Part shown: positions 43,694-53,334 of the stretch, piece by piece
Layout: the number at the start of each line of letters is the position of its first letter
How positions within the stretch are numbered: the first letter of the stretch is position 1
Assembly (NCBI GenBank): GCA_963747965.1
Contig: CAVVGZ010000007.1
Span: forward strand, 744,001 to 808,000
DNA from: CAVVGZ01 sp963747965
GTDB taxonomy: Bacteria > Chloroflexota > Anaerolineae > Anaerolineales > Anaerolineaceae
Length of the DNA stretch: 64,000 bases
Reading direction: 5' to 3'
Program-made: the position numbers and the translations under genes
The notes under the pieces: model-generated
The model's database searches: none
Seen by the model: the letters and a program-made list of their open reading frames with translations, nothing else
Told to the model about the DNA's origin: nothing

Positions 43694-44395
43694 TTAATCA
43701 TCCCTTGTTGGATGGTAGCTGCCTTCTTTCCAATGTTCCCCCTTCAAATGAATTTCTTTCTTCCAGATGGGGACAATTTCTTTAAGCCGGTCAATACCAA
43801 AGTGGGCAGCATCAAAAATCCCGTCATCCCTGTGACTGGCTGAACAAGCGATAAAAATCGTCTGGGTACCCTTCGGTAAATAACCAATCCTTTGAACAAT
43901 AACAATACCTTCTATCCTTCCCCAACGGCTGCGAATTTCATCTGCAATTTGTTCCATTTTTTCCAGTGCCATGGGTAAATATGCTTCATATTCTAAGGCA
44001 ATTGTTTTTTCAAGGTTTTCCGTCTCGTTTAGCTCTCTTACAATACCTGTAAATGCACATATCGCCCCCGTGGTCTGAAAGGTAATTTTCTGGACTAATT
44101 GATTTATATCAAAAGGATTTTCTGAAATATCAAGGTGTGTTTGATTCATTGCTCCACCACTCACCGGGGGAAATAACGCAATCTCACTTCCTTCAACAAT
44201 TAAATCATCATCAAATGAAAATTTATGATTTACCGAGACAATTGCGCTGACCATTGATGATTCTAAAGCCGGAAATTCTTGAATAAGGAGTTGCTTAAAT
44301 TGCAAAACAGTAGCAGGGGATGGAATTTCCATTTCCATCTTGCTTGTTTTAACCAATTCTTTATAGGATGCAAAGAATTTGACAGGAATCCTCAT
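43694..44395 (-). CDS. MoaD-MoaE fusion (molybdopterin synthase, both subunits)
   Basis: A 233-residue protein with the small sulphur carrier MoaD (about 1-81) ahead of the catalytic MoaE (about 85-233). MoaD ends in the usual Gly-Gly (PPVSGG, residues 80-81), here followed at once by AMNQTHLDI. MoaE shows GAICAFTGIVRE, LEYEAYLPMALEKM and RIGYLPKGTQTIFIACSASHRDD with catalytic lysines (WKKEIHLKGEHW) near the end. Free MoaD needs its C-terminal Gly exposed for thiocarboxylation, so cleavage after GG is expected, as described for MoaX of mycobacteria. It overlaps the moaC stop by four bases (ATGA). Confidence 0.93.
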   Translation of the reverse strand: MRIPVKFFASYKELVKTSKMEMEIPSPATVLQFKQLLIQEFPALESSMVSAIVSVNHKFSFDDDLIVEGSEIALFPPVSGGAMNQTHLDISENPFDINQLVQKITFQTTGAICAFTGIVRELNETENLEKTIALEYEAYLPMALEKMEQIADEIRSRWGRIEGIVIVQRIGYLPKGTQTIFIACSASHRDDGIFDAAHFGIDRLKEIVPIWKKEIHLKGEHWKEGSYHPTRDD

Positions 44396-44871
44396 TCGTT
44401 ATTCACATCCCCACTCATACCTCCTGTTTTTCTCACCAGGCGGATATTTTGGATTTTGGCAGTTTTTTCCACTGCTTTTACCATGTCATAGAGAGTCAAT
44501 GCACTGATCGATACAGCTGTTAAAGCCTCCATCTCAGCGCCTGTCTTGCCGGAAGACCTGACTTCCGCCAAAATTTCTACTCCAGGCAGGATTTCAGAAA
44601 GTGTTAACTGCACATCTATATAACTTAATGGAATATTATGACACAACGGAATTAAGTCGGCTGTTTTTTTAGCGGCACTAATACCGGCAATTTTAGCCAC
44701 TGTAAGAACGTCCCCTTTTTGGATCAGTCCATCCCGGATTAACAGGTAGGTAGAACGCGTCACTTGGAATTCTCCTGCAGCGATGGCTGTCCTGAAAGTA
44801 TCTGGTTTATCACCTACATTAACCATCTGGGCATTACCGGCAGCATCGATATGGGAAAATAAATTCTTCAC
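44392..44871 (-). CDS. moaC: Cyclic pyranopterin monophosphate synthase MoaC
   Basis: MoaC makes cPMP in molybdenum cofactor synthesis. The 159 residues contain FSHIDAAGNAQMVNVGDKP, AKIAGISAAKKTADLIPLCH and TGAEMEALTAVSISALTLYDM, the standard conserved blocks. The start is a GTG at 44871 placed about seven bases after a TATAAT, so the mRNA may have no leader. It is the first gene of moaC-moaDE. No moaA is in the window. Confidence 0.95.
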   Translation of the reverse strand: MKNLFSHIDAAGNAQMVNVGDKPDTFRTAIAAGEFQVTRSTYLLIRDGLIQKGDVLTVAKIAGISAAKKTADLIPLCHNIPLSYIDVQLTLSEILPGVEILAEVRSSGKTGAEMEALTAVSISALTLYDMVKAVEKTAKIQNIRLVRKTGGMSGDVNNE

Positions 44872-44877
44872 TTCTGA

Positions 44878-44883
44878 ATTATA
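44878..44883 (-). promoter_or_regulatory. -10 element of moaC (near-leaderless)
   Basis: TATAAT on the minus strand ends six bases before the moaC GTG, placing the predicted transcription start at or next to the start codon. Confidence 0.55.
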
Positions 44884-44909
44884 ACCATTAATTATTGTTA
44901 CACTCCAAA

Positions 44910-44936
44910 TTGATATTATTTTCCCTCTGATATAAT
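44910..44936 (+). promoter_or_regulatory. Promoter of scpA (near-leaderless)
   Basis: TTGATA at 44910-44915 and TATAAT at 44931-44936 (15-base spacer). The -10 ends seven bases before ATG 44944, so the transcript should begin at or within a base of the ATG. Confidence 0.55.
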
Positions 44937-44943
44937 TTGTTCT

Positions 44944-45732
44944 ATGATGGCAAGTACGATGAATCCGGATTCGGGTGGTTACAAAGTAAATACCAATGTA
45001 TACGAAGGTCCCCTTGATCTGCTTTTAGAATTAATTGAAAAGGCCGAACTGGATATATCCCGCCTTGCCCTGGCGCAAGTTACAAACCAGTTCCTAAATT
45101 ATTTAAACCAAATTCAGGACAGGGAACCGGAGGAGGTATCTTCCTTTTTAGTCGTTGCGACCAAGCTTCTCCAGATCAAATCATCCGCGCTTTTACCGCA
45201 TAATGTGACAGATGTTTTTCCATCTTCGGAAGAAGAAGATCCCGGAGATGCTTTGGCGCGACAGTTAATAATCTACAGGAAATTTAAAGAGAAGGCTAAA
45301 TGGTTGGATATGCGGCAGGATGCTGGACTGCATAGTTACCTGCGTCTCGCTCCGATTCCATATAAGTATGAATCAAAGATTGATATCACCAACATCACAC
45401 TTGAAGACCTGCTAGAGGTTGCCAGATCCATATTTTCAAAAAACTCGGGCTTACAAAGCATTGACACGGTCGTGTCGTTACCAAAAATTACCATACGAGA
45501 CCGAATCCAAACCATAATTTTTTTATTACATGGAACCCAACAACTATTATTCAATAATATTCCGAGAAATAAGACCAGGACCGAAATAGTCGTATCGTTC
45601 CTGGCGATGCTGGAATTGATAAAACAAAATATTTTGCTTGCTCAACAGGACACCTTATTTGGAGATATCAGGCTTGAGCCGTTTGAAAAATGGGATGAAA
45701 ATCAGGAAATTGAAGTGGAATTCCAGGATTAA
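44944..45732 (+). CDS. scpA: Segregation and condensation protein A
   Basis: The kleisin subunit of the SMC-ScpAB complex, 262 residues. It has the N-terminal YEGPLDLLLELIEKAELDISRLAL, FLVVATKLLQIKSSALLP, and the acidic middle and winged-helix C-terminus (VVSFLAMLELIKQNILLAQQD, FGDIRLEP). Start candidates are ATG 44944, 44947 and 44959; none has a ribosome site, consistent with leaderless initiation. It is divergent from moaC and close to smc, its partner. scpB is not in the window. Confidence 0.94.
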   Translation: MMASTMNPDSGGYKVNTNVYEGPLDLLLELIEKAELDISRLALAQVTNQFLNYLNQIQDREPEEVSSFLVVATKLLQIKSSALLPHNVTDVFPSSEEEDPGDALARQLIIYRKFKEKAKWLDMRQDAGLHSYLRLAPIPYKYESKIDITNITLEDLLEVARSIFSKNSGLQSIDTVVSLPKITIRDRIQTIIFLLHGTQQLLFNNIPRNKTRTEIVVSFLAMLELIKQNILLAQQDTLFGDIRLEPFEKWDENQEIEVEFQD

Positions 45733-45764
45733 AATGGGGTTTTAGTACAAAATCTAGCGTAGGT

Positions 45765-45962
45765 CTATTTCCCCTGGGGAATGATCACCCACAACAATAC
45801 ATAAACCAGGATACCTGGAAATCCACCCGGCAATGCTGCAATGAAAAAAGCCAGCCGAAACCAGATTGGGCTGATCCCAAAAAAATCTCCGAAGCCGCCA
45901 CAAACACCTGCAACAACCCGATTCCTCTTAGATCTCCTTAATGGATTGCTATATTTCTCCAT
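45765..45962 (-). CDS. PspC-domain small membrane protein
   Basis: A 65-residue PspC protein. It begins with a basic stretch and RRSKRNRVVAGVCGGFGDFFGI, then one long hydrophobic helix (about 33-60) with GGFPGILVYVLLWVIIP. Related proteins are parts of the phage-shock response, or stand alone as envelope-stress proteins. It is monocistronic here, with no pspA in the window. Start ATG at 45962 has GGAGA upstream. Confidence 0.9.
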   Translation of the reverse strand: MEKYSNPLRRSKRNRVVAGVCGGFGDFFGISPIWFRLAFFIAALPGGFPGILVYVLLWVIIPQGK

Positions 45963-46043
45963 CGGACTCTCCTGTTAATTAATTCCTGTCATTTTAAAGA
46001 AGAATACGGATTTTTGTGAATTTCGTTTCTATGAAAATCAGGG

Positions 46044-46985
46044 TTATTTCCCGGAAATATATTGATCAGATAAATGGTCCAACAACTGCATTTCATCTCC
46101 ATCTAAATCCCAACCTAATGCCCCAGAAATATCCTCAACTTGAAACGCATTCTTGACTCCTGGTATTGGTATCGTCCCTTTATTTACAGCCCAATTTATG
46201 GCTACCTGGGTACAGTTCTTTCCAGAATGGTCCGAGCCAATTTTTTTCATCGCATTGATCAACCCTTGGGTTTTATTAATCAGATCTTGATTGTATCGCC
46301 TTCCCCTGATTCCCTGGGGAATTCGATCTGGGTGGTATTTACCGGTAAGGATTCCCTGCGCCAGGGGACTATACGCAATGCACACAATACCCAATTGATC
46401 ACATAAGCGCAATAAACCCGATTTCTCACCTGATCGATTTAGAAGGTTATACTCAATTTGAATAGAAGCCAGACGGATACCATGATGAACCAGAATATCA
46501 AACGCACGTTGCAATTGTTCCCGATTGAAATTGGATACACCGATTTCCCGGATTAATCCTGCTTGATGAGCCTCAACCATCCCTTCCATCCAGGTTTCAA
46601 TATTTATTGGCGGAAAAGGATAATGGATCTGGTACAAATCGATACAATCGAGATTTAACCGGCGAATACTATTCTTCACCGCGTTTAACAAATTAGAACG
46701 TTTTAATCTCCAGGGGAAAGGCATATATTTTGACGCAACTATTACCGATTCGTTTGTTTGCAGCAAACCACTCCCCAATAATGTCTCTGATCTACCCATA
46801 CCATAAACCTCGGCAGTATCAAAGAATCGCAGCCCATGTTGGAAGCAGGCCTTTATCGCAAGCAAAATATCCTCTTCATGATATTCGTTACCATACCCCC
46901 AATAAATACGATCACCCCATTGCCAGGTACCTATTCCAATTTGTATATTTTCAAAAAGCGGATTGAGCATCTTTTCTTGTTTCAT
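46044..46985 (-). CDS. Aldo/keto reductase
   Basis: A 313-residue NADPH-dependent oxidoreductase with a TIM-barrel. It shows IQIGIGTWQWGDRIYWG, RFFDTAEVYGMGRSETLLG (catalytic Asp and Tyr), VIVASKYMP (catalytic Lys), LYQIHYP (His) and IREIGVSNFN, with the C-terminal cofactor loop PIPGVKNAFQVEDISGAL. The nearest types are plant pyridoxal-reductase-like AKRs, but the substrate cannot be told. The preferred start is ATG at 46985 or the one at 46970. It is monocistronic and divergent from mutS. Confidence 0.93.
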   Translation of the reverse strand: MKQEKMLNPLFENIQIGIGTWQWGDRIYWGYGNEYHEEDILLAIKACFQHGLRFFDTAEVYGMGRSETLLGSGLLQTNESVIVASKYMPFPWRLKRSNLLNAVKNSIRRLNLDCIDLYQIHYPFPPINIETWMEGMVEAHQAGLIREIGVSNFNREQLQRAFDILVHHGIRLASIQIEYNLLNRSGEKSGLLRLCDQLGIVCIAYSPLAQGILTGKYHPDRIPQGIRGRRYNQDLINKTQGLINAMKKIGSDHSGKNCTQVAINWAVNKGTIPIPGVKNAFQVEDISGALGWDLDGDEMQLLDHLSDQYISGK

Positions 46986-47139
46986 GATAATTTTCTAAGA
47001 GTAAAATCAACCAATGAATTCTGCAAATATCGCAGACAACAACGAATTATGATTATAGTTGAATTCTGGTGTAAATTATTTCTTAATGATAGTATTGTGA
47101 AAAGATTCGCTCCACATCCCGTAATTGTTGTGAGTAAAT

Positions 47140-49725
47140 ATGTCTGATGAATTAACTCCTATTCGCCAACAATACCTGGAAATAAAACGGCGTTATCCGG
47201 AAGCAATAGTTTTTTTCCGCCTGGGTGACTTTTATGAAACCTTCGATCAAGACGCTGAAATTACATCCAGGGAACTCGATATTGTTTTAACCTCTCGAAA
47301 TGTGGCGAAGAATAACCGTATACCTATGGCGGGCATACCATACCACGCAGTTGATAATTATCTGGCACGTCTCATCGACAAGGGATACCATGTCGCCATT
47401 TGTGAACAAATTGGTGATCAACCAGTAAATGGCCTTGTACCCCGCCAGGTTGTGCGGGTGGTAACCCCTGGTACTGTTATGGAACCTGGCCTTCTGCAAA
47501 GCCCGATTAACAATTACCTGGTGACATTCGTTATCGAAGATGAGAAAGCCGGGATTGCCATTGTTGACGTTACCACCGGTGAATTTGCTGTAACTGAAAT
47601 TTCCGGTAAGGATATCTCATCCCTGGTTTTCGCTGAACTTGTTCGCCTGAAGCCTGCCGAAGTAGTCCTACCGGAGAATATTCATTTCCACAGGACCATT
47701 CCCGGCCACATAACAAATTTACCCAGGTATCGTTTTGAATTCAACCGGTCCAAGGAAGCACTCCTGCGGCAATTTGGAGTCACTACTTTGGATGGATTCG
47801 GTCTAAATAACAAACCGTCCGCTATCCGGGCAGCCGGAGCAATTGTCCAATATTTGCTGGAAACCCAACCGGATGCCTTACGATTATTAAACAAGATTTC
47901 TACCTACAGCACATCCGAATTTATGGTTTTAGATGCAGAAACCAGGCGAAATCTCGAACTCACTGAGACAATCCGCCGGTCGGATAATAAGGGTTCCCTG
48001 GTCGGAATCCTTGACCAGACCATCACCCCGATGGGGCACCGGATGTTTTATCAATGGATTACCAAACCATTATTAATAATCGCCGAGATCCAAAGCCGTC
48101 AGGATGCAGTCGGTGCGTTCATAAATCACGGCTTGCTGAGAACTGAGTTAAGAGCTGCCCTTAAAGGGCTGCCGGACCTGGAGCGATTAACCAATCGATT
48201 AATCTCTGGATCTGCCATTCCTCGAGATTTAGTCTCCATTCGTGGTTTTCTACGGAAAATGCCATCCCTAATTAAGTTATTTGAAGATTCGCACGTAGTA
48301 TTCCAATCGATTACCTCAGGTTTAACCAGCTGTCACTCGGAGCTTGAATTAATCGAGTCTGCAATACCCGAGGAGCCCCCGGCAACCCTCCAAACAAGCG
48401 GTGTGATCAAATCCGGTTTTTCTTCAGAGTTAGATAATATTCTCAATTCAACGAAACATGCCCGGGAATGGATTAAAAATCTGGAAAATGAAGAGCGGAA
48501 GAGGACAGGAATCAAGAACCTGAAAGTTGGATACAACAAAGTTTACGGATATTACATTGAAGTTACCCGCAGCAATACCGATCATGTCCCTGATGAATAC
48601 ATCCGCAAACAAACACTGGTCAATGCCGAACGGTATATTACCCCTGAACTTAAAGAATATGAGACGCTGGTACTGAACGCAGAAGACAGAATTAAAGAAA
48701 TTGAAGCCAGGATTTTCCAGGAAATCGTATCGACCATTGCTGGAAGTTCGGAAATGCTGCTTACCAGTTCCCGAAAGGTAGCATTTTTGGATGTTGTATC
48801 ATCCCTCGCAGAAGTTGCTGTTCAGGATAATTATGTAAGGCCAGAAATTTATGAGGATACTGTCCTGGAAATTCAGGACGGAAGGCATCCCGTTGTAGAA
48901 CATTATCTGCGGGGTGAACGGTTTGTTCCCAATGATTCCGTTTTTGAACCAGGTGAGATAATCCGGATACTCACCGGTCCAAATATGAGTGGAAAAAGCA
49001 CATTCCTCAGGCAGGTAGCTCTCATCGTACTAATGGCACAGATTGGCAGTTATGTACCTGCCGGTAAAGCCAGGATCGGCCTTGTTGACCGTATTTTTAC
49101 ACGAATCGGAGCACAAGACGAAATACATGCCGGGCAGTCAACTTTTATGGTTGAAATGATCGAGACTGCAAATATCCTTAATCATGCCAGTAATCGCAGT
49201 TTAATCATTCTTGACGAAATTGGACGCGGTACAAGTACATATGACGGGGTATCCATCGCCTGGGCAGTGGTTGAATATATTCACAACCATCCCAAATTAA
49301 GAGCCAGAACCTTATTTGCTACCCATTATCATGAATTAACCCAGCTGGGGGAATTATTGCCAGGTGTCCGGAATTATAACGTGGCAGTCACAGAAGACGG
49401 GGAGAAAGTGGTCTTCCTTCATAAAATTGTGCCCGGAGGAGCTGATCGGTCTTATGGAATTCATGTTGCCCAGATAGCCGGGCTTCCTGCCCCTGTCATC
49501 CACCGATCGTATGAGATCCTCATGCAGTTGCAAATCAGCTCCGGTAAAGCACTGGACATAAACCCCGGCTCCGCCCAGCAGATGATTTTATTTCCAGAAA
49601 CCAATCCGTTGATAGAAGAATTAAAATCCCTCGATCTTAACAATTTCAGTCCAATAGAAGCAATTAACAAATTGTTTGAATGGCAAAACAAATTTGTTGA
49701 GAAAAAAATCAAGCCGGTTAAGTAA
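47140..49725 (+). CDS. mutS: DNA mismatch repair protein MutS
   Basis: Recognises base mismatches and starts repair. The 861 residues begin with domain I (PIRQQYLEIKRRYPEAIVFFRLGDFYETFDQDA, containing the Phe-x-Glu mismatch contact), then domains II and III, a clamp, and the ATPase with Walker A GPNMSGKST and ILDEIGRGTSTYDG (Walker B), AT HYHELT and a C-terminal tail. It starts with ATG 47140 without a clear ribosome site. Its last eight bases overlap the end of a convergent gene. mutL is not in the window. Confidence 0.97.
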   Translation: MSDELTPIRQQYLEIKRRYPEAIVFFRLGDFYETFDQDAEITSRELDIVLTSRNVAKNNRIPMAGIPYHAVDNYLARLIDKGYHVAICEQIGDQPVNGLVPRQVVRVVTPGTVMEPGLLQSPINNYLVTFVIEDEKAGIAIVDVTTGEFAVTEISGKDISSLVFAELVRLKPAEVVLPENIHFHRTIPGHITNLPRYRFEFNRSKEALLRQFGVTTLDGFGLNNKPSAIRAAGAIVQYLLETQPDALRLLNKISTYSTSEFMVLDAETRRNLELTETIRRSDNKGSLVGILDQTITPMGHRMFYQWITKPLLIIAEIQSRQDAVGAFINHGLLRTELRAALKGLPDLERLTNRLISGSAIPRDLVSIRGFLRKMPSLIKLFEDSHVVFQSITSGLTSCHSELELIESAIPEEPPATLQTSGVIKSGFSSELDNILNSTKHAREWIKNLENEERKRTGIKNLKVGYNKVYGYYIEVTRSNTDHVPDEYIRKQTLVNAERYITPELKEYETLVLNAEDRIKEIEARIFQEIVSTIAGSSEMLLTSSRKVAFLDVVSSLAEVAVQDNYVRPEIYEDTVLEIQDGRHPVVEHYLRGERFVPNDSVFEPGEIIRILTGPNMSGKSTFLRQVALIVLMAQIGSYVPAGKARIGLVDRIFTRIGAQDEIHAGQSTFMVEMIETANILNHASNRSLIILDEIGRGTSTYDGVSIAWAVVEYIHNHPKLRARTLFATHYHELTQLGELLPGVRNYNVAVTEDGEKVVFLHKIVPGGADRSYGIHVAQIAGLPAPVIHRSYEILMQLQISSGKALDINPGSAQQMILFPETNPLIEELKSLDLNNFSPIEAINKLFEWQNKFVEKKIKPVK

Positions 49726-50785
49726 TTTCCACAACGGTTGAGGGTACTTTTCGCCCTTTTATCAAGTTATGGATTACAAGGAGCAGGACACCTGTTGCTA
49801 TAGCTATGCCAGAAAAGATCAGTGCTGAGGCGCTGAATTCTTTTAGCGCCCGGGTGATCACGTCGACGAGAAATAATAATTCTTCAAATATTGCCACCGG
49901 AATAATATCACGCAGGAAATTTTCAGCCATTGATCCTGAAAATAAGTAAATCCACAGGGCGATTCCACCACCAATGCACCCTGCAATCAAAGTTGGTAAA
50001 CCAATCACAGAAAGAATTTCAGGTTTTTCTTTCCAATGGAACAGAACCAAAATAACCAATAGTACCGGCAGAATAATCAATGAGTTTACAATAAACCAGC
50101 GTACATAATAATAGACCTGAGACCACAAACCCTGGTTTAATGGGAGATCATCCGTACGAATATACTCTGCAAGATCAATCGTATTTGGAATAGGATTAAT
50201 AAACTGCCCCATGATTCCATCCATCAGGCTGTATACAATTGACATAAGCTGCTCTGGAGGCTTGCACAATGGTAGTTTTGGAGAGCTACCTGAAAACATC
50301 TGTGTACCAAACTGAATTAGATCTGATAATTTGCAGTCCTGGAGGTTGTTTATTGACTCTTCAATAAACGATTTGCCAAATTCTCCGGTAATCGAGTGCT
50401 TCATTTCGGTTAAATCAACAATAATGTTTATTTCCTTACTTTGATCATTAAAATAATCGATAATTACCCCTGTGGCTGAATCCACTTGTTCTTTCACCCA
50501 CTCCTCGCTGATCAATGATTGTAAAAATTCCTGGATAGCGGTTTGGTCGAATGTTGATTCCAGGCCTGGTCCCATTGTCCCAAATAGCATACTTAAATCA
50601 CCAATCTTATCCATTAATAAACCAAGGCCAAAGGTGGCCATTTTCTGGTAGGTATTTTCCTCCTCATATATGCTTACATAAAATTCCTTGGTAAATAACA
50701 ATTTCTCCACCGGATAATAAAAAATCCCGGCAACAATAGTTATTACTAAAAGGATTCGTAGAAGATAGGAAATTATTTTTGCCAT
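49718..50785 (-). CDS. Hypothetical membrane protein
   Basis: I do not recognise this 355-residue protein. It has an N-terminal TM helix (about 7-26), an extracytoplasmic part of about 200 residues with four cysteine/helix stretches (NNLQDCKLSDL, KLPLCKPPEQL), and then three TM helices near 230-250, 262-285 and 320-345. The long outer loop has no recognised motif. It lies alone, convergent with mutS, and its ATG at 50785 is directly preceded by a hairpin. A transport or envelope role cannot be assigned. Confidence 0.7.
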   Translation of the reverse strand: MAKIISYLLRILLVITIVAGIFYYPVEKLLFTKEFYVSIYEEENTYQKMATFGLGLLMDKIGDLSMLFGTMGPGLESTFDQTAIQEFLQSLISEEWVKEQVDSATGVIIDYFNDQSKEINIIVDLTEMKHSITGEFGKSFIEESINNLQDCKLSDLIQFGTQMFSGSSPKLPLCKPPEQLMSIVYSLMDGIMGQFINPIPNTIDLAEYIRTDDLPLNQGLWSQVYYYVRWFIVNSLIILPVLLVILVLFHWKEKPEILSVIGLPTLIAGCIGGGIALWIYLFSGSMAENFLRDIIPVAIFEELLFLVDVITRALKEFSASALIFSGIAIATGVLLLVIHNLIKGRKVPSTVVEIT

Positions 50786-51184
50786 GGCTAACCTTATTAT
50801 GAGGTTAGTAATTAAACCAGTCGTCTATCTTTTCACAATTATTGTAGCTTAAACCTTAAAATATCCATCGTCAAGAAGGTGTCTTGCATTAGATGCCGTT
50901 GAAAATCCTTGATGGATATAGATATCCTAAATTTAATACCACTTATTATTTATGGAATCATCCAGCAAGAATTCTGACTTAAAGCACGTTTTTCTGGCAA
51001 ACCCTAAACCGGATTGTTGGATTTAATTTCTTGGTTTTACAATGACTTATTACCGGTTTCTAACGATTTAATTTTCATCAATCAGAAAACTGCCCATTAT
51101 TCAAATCCAAACTGTATTTTCTAAAATCCATTAATAATCGCACCTTTTCAGCAAGAATCGGTATTTGATATTGAAAGGTTTTAC
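50786..51184. other. Intergenic stretch without a gene
   Basis: Nothing of coding length and no known RNA is seen in about 400 bases. A seven-base hairpin (CTAACCT / AGGTTAG, 50788-50808) lies next to the membrane protein start. A nine-base inverted repeat (ATATCCATC at 50861-50869, GATGGATAT at 50911-50919) has a 41-base loop. The region is AT-rich. Confidence 0.6.
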
Positions 51185-52241
51185 CTAAGGATAATTAATT
51201 CTTGCAATCAACTTTTCGGGTTGGTGCCTGAAATCATTAATATCCAGTTCTCCTCTGGTGAGAGCCAGCAACGTTTCTGTTAAAACCAAATTGACCGGAG
51301 TATCAACTCCTACCTTGCTTCCATACCGGACTACGGCGCCGTTTAGATAGTCTACTTCAGACAATCCTCGCCTGCTCATCAGATCTATATGGAAGGATGG
51401 CATTTTTCCACCGCGGCCAGCTCCTACCACTTTCTTCAAGATGGGTTGTAAGATAATAAATGGAAGGCTGTTGATCCCCCAGGATAGGGCTCTTACCGGG
51501 GTGCCTGGCAAATTAACAACAGGAATTTTTAATGACGACATAACAGCTAATGTTTCCCGAACCTGCCTGATTTCCAGCTTACATAATTCAGGATTGGAAT
51601 ATACTTCCAGCGGGGTCATATCCAATATAGCAGATGAGGCATTAGCCAGAAGGTTTGTCACCATCTTTGACCATTTCATAGCCGCAGGATTCGTATACAA
51701 CTTTGCATTAAGTCCCGCCGAATTAAAAACGGACACAAGGGATGGAACTAATAAGTTGGTTGCTGAAATTCCTATGCCCCTTAGTTTTTCGAGAACAACT
51801 TTTCCAGGACCAATTTTACCTATTGCACTTGTGAGGGTTCCGAATATTACTTTATCATCTCCAAGTCCACTAGCCAGCACTACCTCATTCTCAACTCCAT
51901 TTTGCAGGCTCAGAATTGGTGGCAGCGCAGCCCGGTAAGGGATTAATCCTTCCAGTAAATTTTTTGTATCAAATGACTTTACCGCTACAATTGCAATATC
52001 AAAAGGTCCGTAGGATAAGGCTTCATTAATGGATGGGACTATTTTAATATTTTCCAGGAGATGCGTTTCACCTGATAAAGTCAACTGCATCCCCTGATCG
52101 TTTAATTTCGGGAACCAGGGCTGGTTGTTCAATAAACACAACATCCTGCCCTGAGACGAGTAGACTGCCACCTATATAGGTACCAATAGCACCCGTGCCA
52201 ATAATTAAGAACCGCAAATTACAATTTTTTTTAGTTATCAT
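51185..52241 (-). CDS. panE: 2-dehydropantoate 2-reductase (ketopantoate reductase), frameshifted
   Basis: Reduces ketopantoate to pantoate with NADPH in CoA biosynthesis. The N-terminal Rossmann part (LIIGTGAIGTYIGGSLL, residues about 11-30) lies in a frame one base off from the rest; the main frame runs from GMQLTLSGETH to the stop with VAVKSFDT, LQNGVENE and the C-terminal helical domain WSKMVTNLLANASSAI. One extra C in the run 52091-52094 explains the break: without it RSGMQLTL joins at family spacing and the protein is 351 residues. The start at 52241 has no strong ribosome site. It is downstream of fmt on the same strand. Confidence 0.88.
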
Positions 52242-52280
52242 AAACCGGGGATCTAAATATTCGTTGATCTGGTAATAATT

Positions 52281-53189
52281 TTACCATTCCCTTGCTCCAA
52301 GTAAAAACTGATCCCCTGGTAATGCTTTCTTGCCTGCCGGCTGGACAATTTCTAAAACCAACCATCCATGCTTGCCCCCAACAACCGGATACCCGTCAAT
52401 AATTCCCCTTTCCCCAATTTTAGAATTCTCATCCAGAAGCATATGTGCTTTAAGGATCTTCAGGATATTTGCTTTATATTTCATGTATGTGCCGGGCCAT
52501 GGATAATATGCCCTGACCTGCCTTTCAAGATACTCTATTGGTTGGCTGAAATCCAATTCCCCATGCTCTTTTTTTATCATTGGCGCGTAGGTAGATGAGT
52601 CCTCATCCTGCGCAGCAGGTTGAATTTTGCCCTCAATATATCCAGGCAGTGTATCCATTAATAAATCAGCCCCGATATTTGACAGACGCAAACCCAGCAG
52701 CTGGTAGGTGTCATCCGGGAGAATTGGCACCATTTTCTTTGTCAGAATTGGCCCGGTATCCACTCCCCTGTCCAATTTCATAATAGTAACCCCGGTTTCT
52801 GGATCCCCCGCCAGGATTGCCGCCTGCACGGGTGCTGCACCCCTCCAGCGGGGAAGCAAGGATGCATGGACATTGATACATCCCATAGGCGGCAGATCCA
52901 ACACATTCTTCCGTAATATTTGCCCGAAAGCAACTACAATAATCAGGTCAGGTTCCCATCCAATCAGTTGTTTGATGGCATTCTCGTCTTTAAAATTAAC
53001 AGGCTGAATGATTGGAAGTTGAATAGATTGGGCTAGAACCTTAACCGGCGGAGGGGTTATTGTGCGCCCCCTTCCCGCAGGCTGGTCAGGCTGGGTTACT
53101 ACGCCAACAATATCATATTTATTAATAAGCGCTGATAATGTCGGTACTGCAAAATCCGGAGAACCCATAAAAACAATTTTTGGAAACAT
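52281..53189 (-). CDS. fmt: Methionyl-tRNA formyltransferase
   Basis: Formylates initiator Met-tRNA. The 302 residues have the formyl-transferase core: MGSPDFAVPTLSAL, VVTQPDQPAGRG, GCINVHASLLPRWRGAAPVQ (with catalytic Asn and His), GDPETGVTIMKLDRGVDTGP (catalytic Asp) and the OB-fold C-terminal part. KEHGELDF replaces the usual KEDGxxDW. def and a priA-type neighbour are absent; panE is 40 bases downstream. ATG at 53189 is the start. Confidence 0.94.
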   Translation of the reverse strand: MFPKIVFMGSPDFAVPTLSALINKYDIVGVVTQPDQPAGRGRTITPPPVKVLAQSIQLPIIQPVNFKDENAIKQLIGWEPDLIIVVAFGQILRKNVLDLPPMGCINVHASLLPRWRGAAPVQAAILAGDPETGVTIMKLDRGVDTGPILTKKMVPILPDDTYQLLGLRLSNIGADLLMDTLPGYIEGKIQPAAQDEDSSTYAPMIKKEHGELDFSQPIEYLERQVRAYYPWPGTYMKYKANILKILKAHMLLDENSKIGERGIIDGYPVVGGKHGWLVLEIVQPAGKKALPGDQFLLGAREW

Positions 53190-53334
53190 AGCGTGATTTT
53201 AACACGAATATTTTTGATTGGTACATTAACAGAAAACTATTGTCTTCCAGGATAAACATATGAAACAGGTAAGGGAATGAGGTAAAATATAAAATATTGT
53301 AGATAATAATAATCACACTACATCGGAGGTTCCT

